Assembly (NCBI RefSeq): GCF_001422325.1 | Contig: NZ_LMMR01000010.1 | Span: forward strand, 56,210 to 120,209 | Reading direction: 5' to 3' | From: Leifsonia sp. Leaf264 | GTDB taxonomy: Bacteria > Actinomycetota > Actinomycetes > Actinomycetales > Microbacteriaceae | Length of the DNA: 64,000 nt | Shown: positions 17,443 through 25,455 of the stretch, piece after piece | How positions within the stretch are numbered: the stretch's first letter is position 1 | Layout: each line of letters starts with the position of its first letter | Position numbers and translations under genes: made by a program | Notes under the pieces: model-generated | Seen by the model: only the letters and a program-made list of their open reading frames with translations | Told to the model about the DNA's origin: nothing | Database searches by the model: none

Positions 17443-18702
17443 ATGACCGAATCCGAGCGATCGCCCCGAGGATCCCGCGTCGCGGTCGGTGTGAGCCCGG
17501 ATGCCGGTTCCGCCATGGTCGCCGATCGGGTCGTGGCCGTCATCCCCGCGCGTGCAGGCTCGAAAGGCCTGCCCGGCAAGAACTCGCTCCCGGTGGGAGG
17601 CGTGCCGCTGATCGTGCGCGCCGTGCGATCAGCCCTCGCCGCGTCGTCGATAGACCGCGTCGTGGTGACGACCGACGGCGATGAGATCGCGTCCCTCGCC
17701 CGAGCCGCCGGAGCCGACGTCGTTCGCCGCCCGCAGGAGCTGGCCGGCGACACGGCCAGTTCCGAAGCGGCGCTCCTGCACGCCCTCGACGCTCTCGAGA
17801 CGGCGAGCGGCGCGGCGCCCGAGCTCACGGTCTTCCTGCAGGCCACGTCTCCGTTCATCGACCCCGTCGACCTCGACGCCGCCGTGCGCACAGTGCTCGA
17901 GCGTGAGGCCGACGTCGTGTTCTCCGCCGTCGAAAGCCACGCCTTCCTCTGGCGGGCCGAGCGCAGGGGAGGCGGAGCCGTCGAGGGAGTGAACCACACA
18001 GCAGCCGTGCGGCCTCGTCGCCAGGATCGCGACGTCGAGTTCCGCGAGACCGGCGCCTTCTACGTGCTGCGCACCGACGGGTTCAGGGCAGCCGGACACC
18101 GCTTCTTCGGCCGCGTCGCCGTGCGCCTGGTGCCCGACGCGCACGCGATCGAGATCGACACGGCGGCCGACCTCGAGCTGAGCGGGGCCATTGCCCGCAT
18201 CGTCGACGCGTCGCGGCATCCGTTCGTCGATGTCGACGCCGTCGTCACGGACTTCGACGGCGTGCACACCGATGACACCGCCGCCGTCGACACCCTCGGA
18301 CGCGAATCCGTGCGGGTGAGCCGCCGTGACGGGCACGGGGTGCGCCGGCTCCGCGAGGCGGGGCTGCCGATCCTGATCCTCTCCGCGGAGACGAACCCCG
18401 TCGTGGCCGCCCGCGCCGAGAAGCTGCGGGTGGAGGTCGCCCACGGCATCGACGACAAGGCCGCAGCGCTCGTCGCCTGGGCCGAGCGCGTCGGCGTTCC
18501 GCTCGAGCGCATCGCCTACCTCGGCAACGACCTCGCCGACCTGCCCTGCCTCGCCATCGTGGGGTGGCCGGTGGCCGTCGCCGACGCCGATCCACTGGTG
18601 CTGGATGCCGCCCGCCTGGTGCTCGAGCGCCGGGGCGGAGACGGGGCGGTCCGCGAGCTCGCCGACCTCATCATGACGACCCGCACCGCGGGTGGGAACT
18701 GA
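17443..18702 (+). CDS. neuA: CMP-nonulosonate (acylneuraminate/Kdn) cytidylyltransferase fused to KdsC-type HAD phosphatase
   Basis: A 419-residue two-domain protein. Residues 25-255 are a NeuA-type cytidylyltransferase (VVAVIPARAGSKGLPGKN nucleotide loop, LQATSPF, the FRETGAFYV segment). Residues 265-410 are a KdsC-like HAD phosphatase with all motifs intact: D270 and D272 in DFDGVHTDD, the Ser of ILSAE, the Lys of IDDK, and the GNDLADLP acid motif. One chain could therefore dephosphorylate a 9-phosphate and activate the free sugar with CTP. TAGCCT (17431-17436) ends 6 nt before the ATG, supporting this start and a leaderless mRNA. The sugar (Kdn, Neu5Ac, legionaminate) is not determined. 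Confidence 0.85.
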   Translation: MTESERSPRGSRVAVGVSPDAGSAMVADRVVAVIPARAGSKGLPGKNSLPVGGVPLIVRAVRSALAASSIDRVVVTTDGDEIASLARAAGADVVRRPQELAGDTASSEAALLHALDALETASGAAPELTVFLQATSPFIDPVDLDAAVRTVLEREADVVFSAVESHAFLWRAERRGGGAVEGVNHTAAVRPRRQDRDVEFRETGAFYVLRTDGFRAAGHRFFGRVAVRLVPDAHAIEIDTAADLELSGAIARIVDASRHPFVDVDAVVTDFDGVHTDDTAAVDTLGRESVRVSRRDGHGVRRLREAGLPILILSAETNPVVAARAEKLRVEVAHGIDDKAAALVAWAERVGVPLERIAYLGNDLADLPCLAIVGWPVAVADADPLVLDAARLVLERRGGDGAVRELADLIMTTRTAGGN

Positions 18703-18738
18703 CCACCCGCGGTGCGGGTCAAACGAAGGAGAGAACAC

Positions 18739-19614
18739 ATGTCGGTGCGCATCGGGCGATCGATCGTCGGCACGGGGAACCCCGTGTACGTCATCGGCGA
18801 GATCGGGCTGAACCACAACGGCTCGGTCGATCTCGCCAAGGAGCTCATCGACGTCGCCGTGGAAGCCGGAGCCCAGGCCGTGAAGTTCCAGAAGCGCACG
18901 CCGGAGATCTCGACGCCGGAGCACATGAAGGACGTCATGCGCGAGACGCCCTGGGGCACGATGACCTACCTCGACTACCGCCGTCGGGTGGAGTTCGACC
19001 GCGACCAGTACATCGAGCTGGCCGACTACGCCTACCTCCGGGGCGTCGACTGGTTCGCCTCGCCGTGGGACGTGCCGTCGGTCGCCTTCCTCGAGGACCT
19101 GAACCCCGTCGCCCACAAGGTGGCCTCGGCGTCGGTCACCGACCTCGAACTGCTCTGGGCGCTGCGCGCGACGGGTCGGCCGATCATCCTGTCGACGGGC
19201 ATGTCCACGCTCGATGAGATCGACACCGCTGTCGACGTGCTGGGAACCGAGCGCCTGATCATGATGCACGCGACGTCGAGCTATCCGATGCCGACCGAGG
19301 AGGCGAACATCAGCGTCATCCGCACGCTGCAGCGTCGCTATCCGGTGGTTCCCATCGGCTACTCGGGGCACGAGCGCGGCCTGCAGATCTCGCTCGCCGC
19401 CGTCGCCCTCGGCGCTGTCGCTGTCGAGCGTCACATCACCCTCGACCGCACCATGTGGGGCTCCGACCACGCGGCATCCCTCGAGCCGCAGGGCTTCACC
19501 CACCTGATCCGCGACATCCGCATCATCAGCGAGGCCATGGGCGACGGCGAGAAGCGGGTCTTCCCCGGCGAGGAGGCACCGAAGGCGAAGCTGCGGCGGG
19601 TGCACGCGTCGTGA
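18739..19614 (+). CDS. neuB: NeuB-type nonulosonate synthase lacking the SAF domain
   Basis: A 291-residue barrel enzyme condensing a six-carbon sugar (or its phosphate) with phosphoenolpyruvate. Family segments: VIGEIGLNHNGSVDLAKELI, QAVKFQKR, the ILSTGMST strand, MHATSSYP and IGYSGHERG. Usual NeuB/SpsE proteins are about 340-350 residues with a C-terminal antifreeze-like SAF domain; this one stops right after the barrel (FPGEEAPKAKLRRVHAS). AAGGAGA precedes the ATG. It lies between the synthetase/phosphatase fusion and a putative glycosyltransferase, which overlaps its stop by 4 nt. The upstream stop is only 36 bp away, so all three are one operon. Confidence 0.87.
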   Translation: MSVRIGRSIVGTGNPVYVIGEIGLNHNGSVDLAKELIDVAVEAGAQAVKFQKRTPEISTPEHMKDVMRETPWGTMTYLDYRRRVEFDRDQYIELADYAYLRGVDWFASPWDVPSVAFLEDLNPVAHKVASASVTDLELLWALRATGRPIILSTGMSTLDEIDTAVDVLGTERLIMMHATSSYPMPTEEANISVIRTLQRRYPVVPIGYSGHERGLQISLAAVALGAVAVERHITLDRTMWGSDHAASLEPQGFTHLIRDIRIISEAMGDGEKRVFPGEEAPKAKLRRVHAS

Positions 19615-20981
19615 GGCCTGTCGGCGCCCGACGGATGCTGGTGGTCGGCGACTCCGACTCCTACGTGAAGTGGGGCGCCGCGCTGGCGTCGCGCCTTCCG
19701 GCGGACTGGGCGGTGGAGATCATCGTGATCGCCTCCCCGGTGCAGCCGAGCGCACGCCAGCTGCAGCACGCCCTCGCCGGATCGGCGTTCACGATCGGAC
19801 AGGTGCGGGTACGCCGGCTGTCGGACCTCGCCAGGATCGTCGCCGAGCTCCGCCCCGATGCCATGCTGCTGGCGTTGCGTGGGCCGATGGTGCGGGTGGT
19901 CGTCCGCGCGATCGACGGCGTCCCGAACCGCCCGGTGCTGGTCAGCGGATTTCCCGGCATCACCATCCCGGCCGTCGACAAGGCGATCGTCTATCGCGAG
20001 CAGACCGACCTCATCGTGCTGCACAGCAGGCGCGAGGTGCGCGACTTCACTCGCAACGCCGAACGCCTGTCCGTCGCCATCGAGCTCGGCCTGGCCACTC
20101 TGCCGTTCCTGTCCCGGCCGATGGGCGAATCCGCGCCGACCGAACCCGGGCGGGCAGCCGAGCCCGCGACGGCACCGGACTCGATCGTGTTCGCAGCCCA
20201 GGCGATCGTGCCGCGGCAGCGCGAGCAGCGGGTCGCCCTGCTGGGCTGGCTGCTGGCCACGGCACGCGCCCATCCGGGACTCCGCGTCGTCGTGAAGGTG
20301 CGCGCGCGGGCCGGAGAGGCCCAGACTCACGCCGAGGCCTTCGACTTCGCCGATCTCCTCGCCGACCCCGAGGTGAACCGCGGCGGCGCCCTTCCCGGAA
20401 ACCTCGTCGTCGAGGACGGTCCGATGACCGACCACCTGTCCCGCGCCGTCGCCCTCGTCACGATCAGTTCGACTGCCGCGCTCGAAGCCGTCGCCGCCGA
20501 CATCCCCGTCCTGCTCCTCGACGACTTCGGGATCGAACCGAAGCTCATCAACACCGTCTTCGTCGACAGCGGCCTGTTCGGCGACGAGCGCGACCTGGTG
20601 GCCGGCGCCTTCCGCCGACCCCGAGCCGAGTGGCTGGCCGACAACTACTTCCACGGGCCGGAGGCCGACGACTGGGCTCAGCAGGTCCAGCGGCTCGTCG
20701 CCCGACGCGACGCGGCCCCGCTCCAGCTCGCGCCTCAGCGCCACAACCTGCGCGGCGGCCGGATGCGTCGGGCGTGGGATCGCAAGCGGATGCTCGGCTC
20801 CTTCGACCGCACGGCTTCGGGTTACCTCGCCATGGTCGTCGCCGTGCCGGCGCTCTGGGTTCTCCGTCGGGCGCGTCGGCTGGTGCGGATGCTCGTGCCG
20901 GAGCCGGCGACGGTGTCCCTGGGCCGCGACTCGCGTTCAGCCGAGCAGACCGTGGCTACCGGGGAGTCGGCGCTCCGCTGA
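19611..20981 (+). CDS. Putative glycosyltransferase of the nonulosonate cassette (DUF6716-like)
   Basis: A 456-residue protein that I assign only loosely. It resembles actinobacterial proteins annotated as DUF6716 putative glycosyltransferases found beside NeuA/NeuB. GTG at 19611 overlaps the synthase stop (GTGA). The two halves look Rossmann-like: RMLVVGDSDSYVKWGAALAS at the start, and VFAAQAIVPR...LLATARAHPGLRVVVKVR then VTISSTAALEAVAADIPVLL in the second half, the last being like the donor region of GT-B enzymes. A hydrophobic stretch flanked by Arg near residues 400-425 suggests membrane association. Expected role: transfer of the CMP-activated sugar; not shown by sequence alone. Confidence 0.65.
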   Translation: MRPVGARRMLVVGDSDSYVKWGAALASRLPADWAVEIIVIASPVQPSARQLQHALAGSAFTIGQVRVRRLSDLARIVAELRPDAMLLALRGPMVRVVVRAIDGVPNRPVLVSGFPGITIPAVDKAIVYREQTDLIVLHSRREVRDFTRNAERLSVAIELGLATLPFLSRPMGESAPTEPGRAAEPATAPDSIVFAAQAIVPRQREQRVALLGWLLATARAHPGLRVVVKVRARAGEAQTHAEAFDFADLLADPEVNRGGALPGNLVVEDGPMTDHLSRAVALVTISSTAALEAVAADIPVLLLDDFGIEPKLINTVFVDSGLFGDERDLVAGAFRRPRAEWLADNYFHGPEADDWAQQVQRLVARRDAAPLQLAPQRHNLRGGRMRRAWDRKRMLGSFDRTASGYLAMVVAVPALWVLRRARRLVRMLVPEPATVSLGRDSRSAEQTVATGESALR

Positions 20982-20994
20982 AGCCGACGGCACG

Positions 20995-21531
20995 TCAGTC
21001 GACAGGGCTGCTGTGCTCGGCGACGTGGCGCAGGTAGTGGTCGGCGTTCGTGCGGATGGCCTCGCGTTCGGCATCCGTCAGCTCCCGACGGACCTTGGCC
21101 GGCACCCCGGCGACGAGGGAGCCCGGCGGCACCTCGGTACCCTCGAGCACCACCGCACCCGCGGCCACGAGCGAGCCGGCACCGACCACGGCGCCGTTCA
21201 GAACGGTGGCCCCCATGCCGACGAGGCTGTCGTCGCCGATGGTGCAGCCGTGCAGGACCGCGCCGTGACCGACGGACACGTTCGAACCGATGGTGAGCGG
21301 GAAGCCGGAGTCGACGTGGCAGACGACGGTGTCCTGCAGGTTGGAGCCCGAGCCGAGCACGATGGGGGCGGCCTCGGCGCGCAGGACGGCGTTGTACCAG
21401 ACGCTCGAGTCCTCGAGCAGGGTCACGTCGCCGACGATGACGGCGCCAGCGGCCACGAAGGCGCTCTCGGCGATGACGGGGCGGCCGATGCCGGCCAGCT
21501 CTCGGATGACGGCGCGCTCATCGATGCTCAC
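20995..21531 (-). CDS. Gamma-class carbonic anhydrase-like hexapeptide protein
   Basis: A 178-residue left-handed beta-helix protein (repeating [VIL]xG hexapeptides, e.g. AGAVIVGDVTL, GMGATVLNGAVVGAG). The three zinc-ligand histidines of the gamma-CA/YrdA group are present: CHVDSG and VGHGAVLHG. It may hydrate CO2 or be an inactive relative; the family includes both. GTG at 21531 with TAGGGT (21538-21543, minus strand) ending 6 nt upstream indicates a leaderless mRNA. It converges on the glycosyltransferase gene with 13 bp between the stops and diverges from the ybaK-like gene. Confidence 0.87.
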   Translation of the reverse strand: MSIDERAVIRELAGIGRPVIAESAFVAAGAVIVGDVTLLEDSSVWYNAVLRAEAAPIVLGSGSNLQDTVVCHVDSGFPLTIGSNVSVGHGAVLHGCTIGDDSLVGMGATVLNGAVVGAGSLVAAGAVVLEGTEVPPGSLVAGVPAKVRRELTDAEREAIRTNADHYLRHVAEHSSPVD

Positions 21532-21642
21532 GCCCCCACCCTATCGACGCGAGTCGCCCGTCTTCGTCGCCTCCGGCTGGCGATGGGAGCACGGATGCGA
21601 CGAGTTTGGGCGGCTCGGTGCGTGCGCTCTAGGGTGGCGACC

Positions 21643-22134
21643 ATGGTCGACACCTCCCACCCCGCTGTCGAGCGCGTGCGCGCCGCCCTCGCCGAGCATG
21701 GCATCACGCCCGACATCACCTGGTTCGAGGTGGCGACGCCGACGGCGCAGGCCGCGGCGGAGGCCATCGGAACCACGGTGGGGGCCATAGCGAACTCCCT
21801 GGTCTTCACCCTCGACGGCGAGCCGCTGCTCGTGCTCACGTCGGGAGCGCACAGGGTCGACACCGACTGGCTCGGAGCCCGGCTCGGCGGCACCATCGCC
21901 CGCGCCAGCAAGGAGCAGGTGAAGGAGGCGACGGGGCAGACCATCGGCGGGGTCGCTCCCGTCGGGCATCCGGCTCCCGTGCGCACAGTGGTCGACACGG
22001 CGCTCGCCGACTACGACACGGTCTGGGCCGCGGCCGGGCACGCTCACACCGTCTTCCCGACGACCTTCGCCGAGCTGGTCCGCATCACCGGCGGGGAGCC
22101 GTCGGCGGTGGTGGGGGAGGACCCCGCCCGCTGA
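21643..22134 (+). CDS. YbaK/EbsC family aminoacyl-tRNA deacylase
   Basis: A 163-residue trans-editing protein of the YbaK/ProX group, which deacylates mischarged tRNA (Cys-tRNA-Pro in the best-known members). It shows WFEVATPTAQAAAEAIG, the conserved IANSLVF strand, SGAHRVD, and the GGVAPVGHP loop. TAGGGT (21630-21635) ends 7 nt before the ATG, so a leaderless start is likely. A longer reading frame upstream is rejected because it crosses the neighbouring gene. Its stop codon lies within an imperfect 15-bp tandem repeat. Substrate tRNA is not predictable. Confidence 0.87.
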   Translation: MVDTSHPAVERVRAALAEHGITPDITWFEVATPTAQAAAEAIGTTVGAIANSLVFTLDGEPLLVLTSGAHRVDTDWLGARLGGTIARASKEQVKEATGQTIGGVAPVGHPAPVRTVVDTALADYDTVWAAAGHAHTVFPTTFAELVRITGGEPSAVVGEDPAR

Positions 22135-22177
22135 GGACCGCGGCCCTGAGGACTGCGGCCCTGGGCACTGCGGAGGG
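22133..22177. repeat. Imperfect 15-bp tandem repeat at the ybaK-like stop codon
   Basis: GAGGACCGCGGCCCT (22133-22147) is followed by GAGGACTGCGGCCCT (22148-22162, one mismatch) and a degenerate third unit. It fills the gap between the ybaK-like gene and galK. Confidence 0.6.
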
Positions 22178-22181
22178 AGCG

Positions 22182-23342
22182 CTACTCCTCCCGCGACGCC
22201 CCCTGCGCTGCCCGCACCGTGAAGAGCTCTGGCGTGCCGAAGCCGGCGGCGTCGAAGGCCGCCAGCACTGCTGCGCGCACGGCGGGGAGATCGGCATCCG
22301 CCACCAGGGCGATGGCCGATCCGCCGAAGCCGCCGCCGGTCATGCGCGCACCGATGGCCCCGGCTGACCGCGACGCCTCGACCGCGAGGTCGAGTTCGGG
22401 GGTGGAGATCTCGAAGTCGTCGCGCATCGACGCGTGCGAGGCGTCGAGCAGGGAGCCGATGGCGCGCGGCCCGTCGGAGCGCAGGGTGCGAACCGTGTCG
22501 AGCACGCGCTGGTTCTCGGTGACGATGTGGCGCACACGTCGGAAGGTCTCGTCGTCGAGGAGTTCGGCGGCCTCGGCGAGGTCCGACATCTGCACGTCGC
22601 GCAGGGTCTCGGCGCCCAGGGCCTTCGCGCCGGCCTCGCACGATGCACGGCGGGCCGCGTAGCCGCCTGTCGCGTGAGCGTGGCTGACCTTGGTGTCGAT
22701 CACGAGCACCTCGAGGCCGGCCGCGTCGAAGCCGAGGGGGATCACCTCGGAGACGAAGGAGCGGCAGTCGAGGAAGACGCCCGCATCGGTGCGGCCGAGC
22801 AGCGACGCCGACTGGTCCATGATCCCCGTCGGGGCTCCGACCACGCGGTTCTCGGCCAGCTGGCCGACCTTGGCGAGGGTGTGGTGGTCGAGGTCGAGCC
22901 GCCAGAGGTCGGACAGCGCCACGGCCATGGCGCTCTCGATGGCCGCCGACGACGACAGTCCCGCTCCGACGGGGACGTCGGAGTCGAGGAAGACGTCCGC
23001 GCCGGTGAGCGAGCCCAACGGTGCGCCGAACTGGCCGAGGGCCCAAGCCACACCGAGCGGGTACGCTGACCAGCCGTGCAGGGCCTCGGGGGCGAGGTCG
23101 TCGAGCGAGATCGAGACGGGTTCGGCCGCGAAGGAGGAGGCGACGCGCAGGATGCGGTCCTCCCGAGGCGCGAGCGCCAGCACGGTGCGGCGGTTGATCG
23201 CGAAGGGGAACACGAAGCCGGCGTTGTAGTCGGTGTGCTCCCCGATGAGGTTGACCCGTCCCGGAGCCGACCACACGCCGGCCGGACGCCGCCCGTACAG
23301 CTCGGTGAAGTGTCCCGTCACGCGGGTGTGCAGGTCGGCCAT
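22182..23342 (-). CDS. galK: Galactokinase GalK
   Basis: Phosphorylates galactose at C1 in the Leloir pathway. The 386 residues show the GHMP-kinase plan: substrate motif GRVNLIGEHTDYN near residue 30, phosphate loop VPVGAGLSSSAAIE around 120, and C-terminal MTGGGFGGSAIAL. Its ATG shares one base with the galT stop (TGATG), so the two are translationally coupled in the order galT-galK. Expression should follow the regulated galT promoter at 24530-24559. Confidence 0.95.
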   Translation of the reverse strand: MADLHTRVTGHFTELYGRRPAGVWSAPGRVNLIGEHTDYNAGFVFPFAINRRTVLALAPREDRILRVASSFAAEPVSISLDDLAPEALHGWSAYPLGVAWALGQFGAPLGSLTGADVFLDSDVPVGAGLSSSAAIESAMAVALSDLWRLDLDHHTLAKVGQLAENRVVGAPTGIMDQSASLLGRTDAGVFLDCRSFVSEVIPLGFDAAGLEVLVIDTKVSHAHATGGYAARRASCEAGAKALGAETLRDVQMSDLAEAAELLDDETFRRVRHIVTENQRVLDTVRTLRSDGPRAIGSLLDASHASMRDDFEISTPELDLAVEASRSAGAIGARMTGGGFGGSAIALVADADLPAVRAAVLAAFDAAGFGTPELFTVRAAQGASREE

Positions 23343-24517
23343 CAGTTCTCTTCCTGGTGCTGTGCGTCGATCGGGCTGGCTGCATCGGCTCTGGCGATGG
23401 CCTCGCGGATGCTCTGCGCCTGCTGCTCCGGTGTCACGTCGCCGATCCAGGCGCCCATGGCGGCCTCGGATCCGGCGAGGAACTTGAGTTTATCGGCCGC
23501 GCGTCGCGGGCTCGTCACCTGCAGCATCAGGCGGATGTCATCGCGGCCGACGTTCACCGGCGCCTGGTGCCAGGCGGCGATGTAGGGCGTCGGCGTTTCG
23601 TACAGGGCGTCGATCCCGCGCAGCAGCCGGAGGTAGAGGCGTGCCAGCTCGTCGCGTTCGGCCAGCGTCGTGGCGGCGAAGTCGGGCACGTGGCGGTGGG
23701 GGAGCAGGTGCACCTCGATGGGCCAGCGCGCCGCGAACGGCACGAAAGCGGTCCAGTGCTCGCCGCGCAGCAGCATCCGCTCGCCCGCTTGCTCGCTCGC
23801 GAGCAGATCGGAGAACAGACCGGGGCCGTAGCGCTCGATCGATTCGAGCAGGCGCGTCGTGCGGGGAGTGACGTAGGGGTACGAGTAGATCTGGCCGTGC
23901 GGATGCTGCAGGGTGACGCCGATGGCCTCACCGCGGTTCTCGAACGGGAACACCTGCTCGATGCCGGGCAGAGCCGACAGCGCGGCCGTGCGGTCGGCCC
24001 ACGCCTCGATCACCGTGCGGGCGCGCGAGACGCTCTGGGTGCCGAAGGATCCGGCGTGCTCGGGGCTGAAACACACCACCTCGCAGCGGCCGATCGACGT
24101 GCGGGTGCGGCCGATGCCGACGGCGGAGAGCTCGGCGAGGGCTTCGGGGCCGGCATCCGTCACCGCGGCGAGTTCGGGTCCGAACGACGGCGACTTGTTC
24201 TCGAACACGGCGACGTCGTAGGTGCTCGGGATCTCCGACGGGTTGCCGGGCTTCTGCGGGGCGAGCGGGTCGAGGTCGGCCGGTGGCAGGAACACGCGGT
24301 TCTGGCGGGCGGCCGCGATGGAGATCCATTCGCCGGTGAGGGCGTCCTGGCGCATCGTCGCCGTCGCCGGCCGCGGGTCGAGCTCGCGCAGGTCGGGGGC
24401 GCGCTCCGGGGAGAGAGTGGTGTCGGCGTCGTCGAAGTAGATGAGTGCGCGGCCGTCGGCGAGGGTGTGCTCGAGGCGACGGATGCTGGGATCGGCTGTG
24501 AAGGTGGGCTCGGTCAT
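23342..24517 (-). CDS. galT: Galactose-1-phosphate uridylyltransferase GalT
   Basis: Exchanges UMP between UDP-glucose and galactose-1-phosphate. The 391-residue protein carries the catalytic HPHGQ motif (VTLQHPHGQIYSYPY) that forms the uridylyl-His intermediate. The zinc-site region and the NVGRDDIRLMLQV C-terminal segment are recognisable. The ATG at 24517 follows a promoter on the minus strand (TTGTTT, 17 nt, TATCGT) with 9 nt between the -10 and the start, so the leader is very short. It heads galT-galK and diverges from a DeoR regulator. Confidence 0.95.
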   Translation of the reverse strand: MTEPTFTADPSIRRLEHTLADGRALIYFDDADTTLSPERAPDLRELDPRPATATMRQDALTGEWISIAAARQNRVFLPPADLDPLAPQKPGNPSEIPSTYDVAVFENKSPSFGPELAAVTDAGPEALAELSAVGIGRTRTSIGRCEVVCFSPEHAGSFGTQSVSRARTVIEAWADRTAALSALPGIEQVFPFENRGEAIGVTLQHPHGQIYSYPYVTPRTTRLLESIERYGPGLFSDLLASEQAGERMLLRGEHWTAFVPFAARWPIEVHLLPHRHVPDFAATTLAERDELARLYLRLLRGIDALYETPTPYIAAWHQAPVNVGRDDIRLMLQVTSPRRAADKLKFLAGSEAAMGAWIGDVTPEQQAQSIREAIARADAASPIDAQHQEEN

Positions 24518-24526
24518 GACAGGTTC

Positions 24527-24585
24527 ACGATACGCGGCTTGCGTTTACGAAACAAGTTGATTTGGGAATTGCAAAGGTAAACGAA
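24527..24585 (-). promoter_or_regulatory. galT promoter and DeoR-type operator sites
   Basis: Minus-strand promoter: TTGTTT, 17-bp spacer, TATCGT, ending 9 nt before the galT ATG. The dyad GTTT-ACG-AAAC (24543-24553) overlaps the -35 side. A related site GTAAACGAAAG (24577-24587) lies 34 bp away, and GTTTAC/GTAAAC form a wider inverted pair. This is the expected arrangement for repression by the divergent DeoR protein, released by a galactose phosphate. Confidence 0.6.
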
Positions 24586-24603
24586 AGTGATCAGAATGGG
24601 CAG

Positions 24604-25455
24604 ATGACGTCGACGGATCGCGACCCCGGGAACTCGGTGCCCGCCGGCATCAGGCGCGACCGCACGGCAGCCCTGGTGGCGGATCGCGGATTCGTGCGGG
24701 TGCGCGACCTCGCCGTCGCCTTCGGAGTCACCGACGTGACGGCCCGAGCCGATCTCGACCTGCTCGAACGTGACGGCCTCATCCGCCGCGTGCACGGTGG
24801 CGCGGTGCCGGCGGGCGACCCCGCGGCCACGGCCGTCGCCCGCCGGCCGGAACGGGAGCCGAGCTTCGAGGAGGCCCTCTCCGCCTCGGCCGGGCCCAAG
24901 GAGTCCATCGGCGAGGCCGCCGCCGCTCTCGTGAGCAGCGGCCAGAGCGTCATCCTCGATGTGGGAACGACCACGCTGCAGGTCGCCCGCTCGCTGCGCG
25001 CCCGCCGCGACCTCGACGACGTGACGATCTTCACGAACGGCCTGAGCATCGCCCTCGAGCTCGAGAGCGTCATCCCGCGGTTCACCGTCGTGCTCACGGG
25101 CGGCACGCTGCGTCCGCGTCAGCACTCCCTCGTCGATCCGCTGGCCCGCGGCATCCTCGACGAGCTCCATGCCGACATCGCGTTCATCGGCTGCAACGGC
25201 GTCGACGTCGAACGCGGTGTCACCAATGCCAACCTGCCCGAGGCTGCCGTGAAGATCGCGATGATCCGGGCGGCGGCACGAGCCGTGGTCGTGGCCGATT
25301 CGTCCAAGCTCGGAGAGGTGCACCTGGCCCGCATCTCCCGTCTCGACGAGGTCGACATCCTGGTGACGGATGCCGCAGCCCCAGCGCTGCTCATCGGCGA
25401 GTTCGAGCAGGCGGGTCTCACCGTGCTGCCCGCCGGCTCTAGGCTCTCTCCATGA
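24604..25455 (+). CDS. DeoR-family regulator of the galactose genes
   Basis: A 283-residue repressor-type protein: helix-turn-helix VRVRDLAVAFGVTDVTARADL at about residues 30-55, then RRVHGGAVP. The DeoR sensing domain follows (ILDVGTTTLQVARSL, VLTGGTLRPRQHSLVDPL, AVVVADSSKLGEV). It is divergent from galT-galK and overlaps galM by 4 nt (ATGA), so control of galactose use is likely. An in-frame ATG 14 codons earlier would place coding sequence inside the operator region, so I prefer 24604. Confidence 0.88.
   Translation: MTSTDRDPGNSVPAGIRRDRTAALVADRGFVRVRDLAVAFGVTDVTARADLDLLERDGLIRRVHGGAVPAGDPAATAVARRPEREPSFEEALSASAGPKESIGEAAAALVSSGQSVILDVGTTTLQVARSLRARRDLDDVTIFTNGLSIALELESVIPRFTVVLTGGTLRPRQHSLVDPLARGILDELHADIAFIGCNGVDVERGVTNANLPEAAVKIAMIRAAARAVVVADSSKLGEVHLARISRLDEVDILVTDAAAPALLIGEFEQAGLTVLPAGSRLSP
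25440..25445 (+). promoter_or_regulatory. Internal leaderless promoter (-10) for galM
   Basis: TAGGCT within the end of the deoR gene, with CTCTCC and then the galM ATG: a 6-nt gap as in other leaderless genes here. It would let galM be expressed apart from its regulator. Confidence 0.45.
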
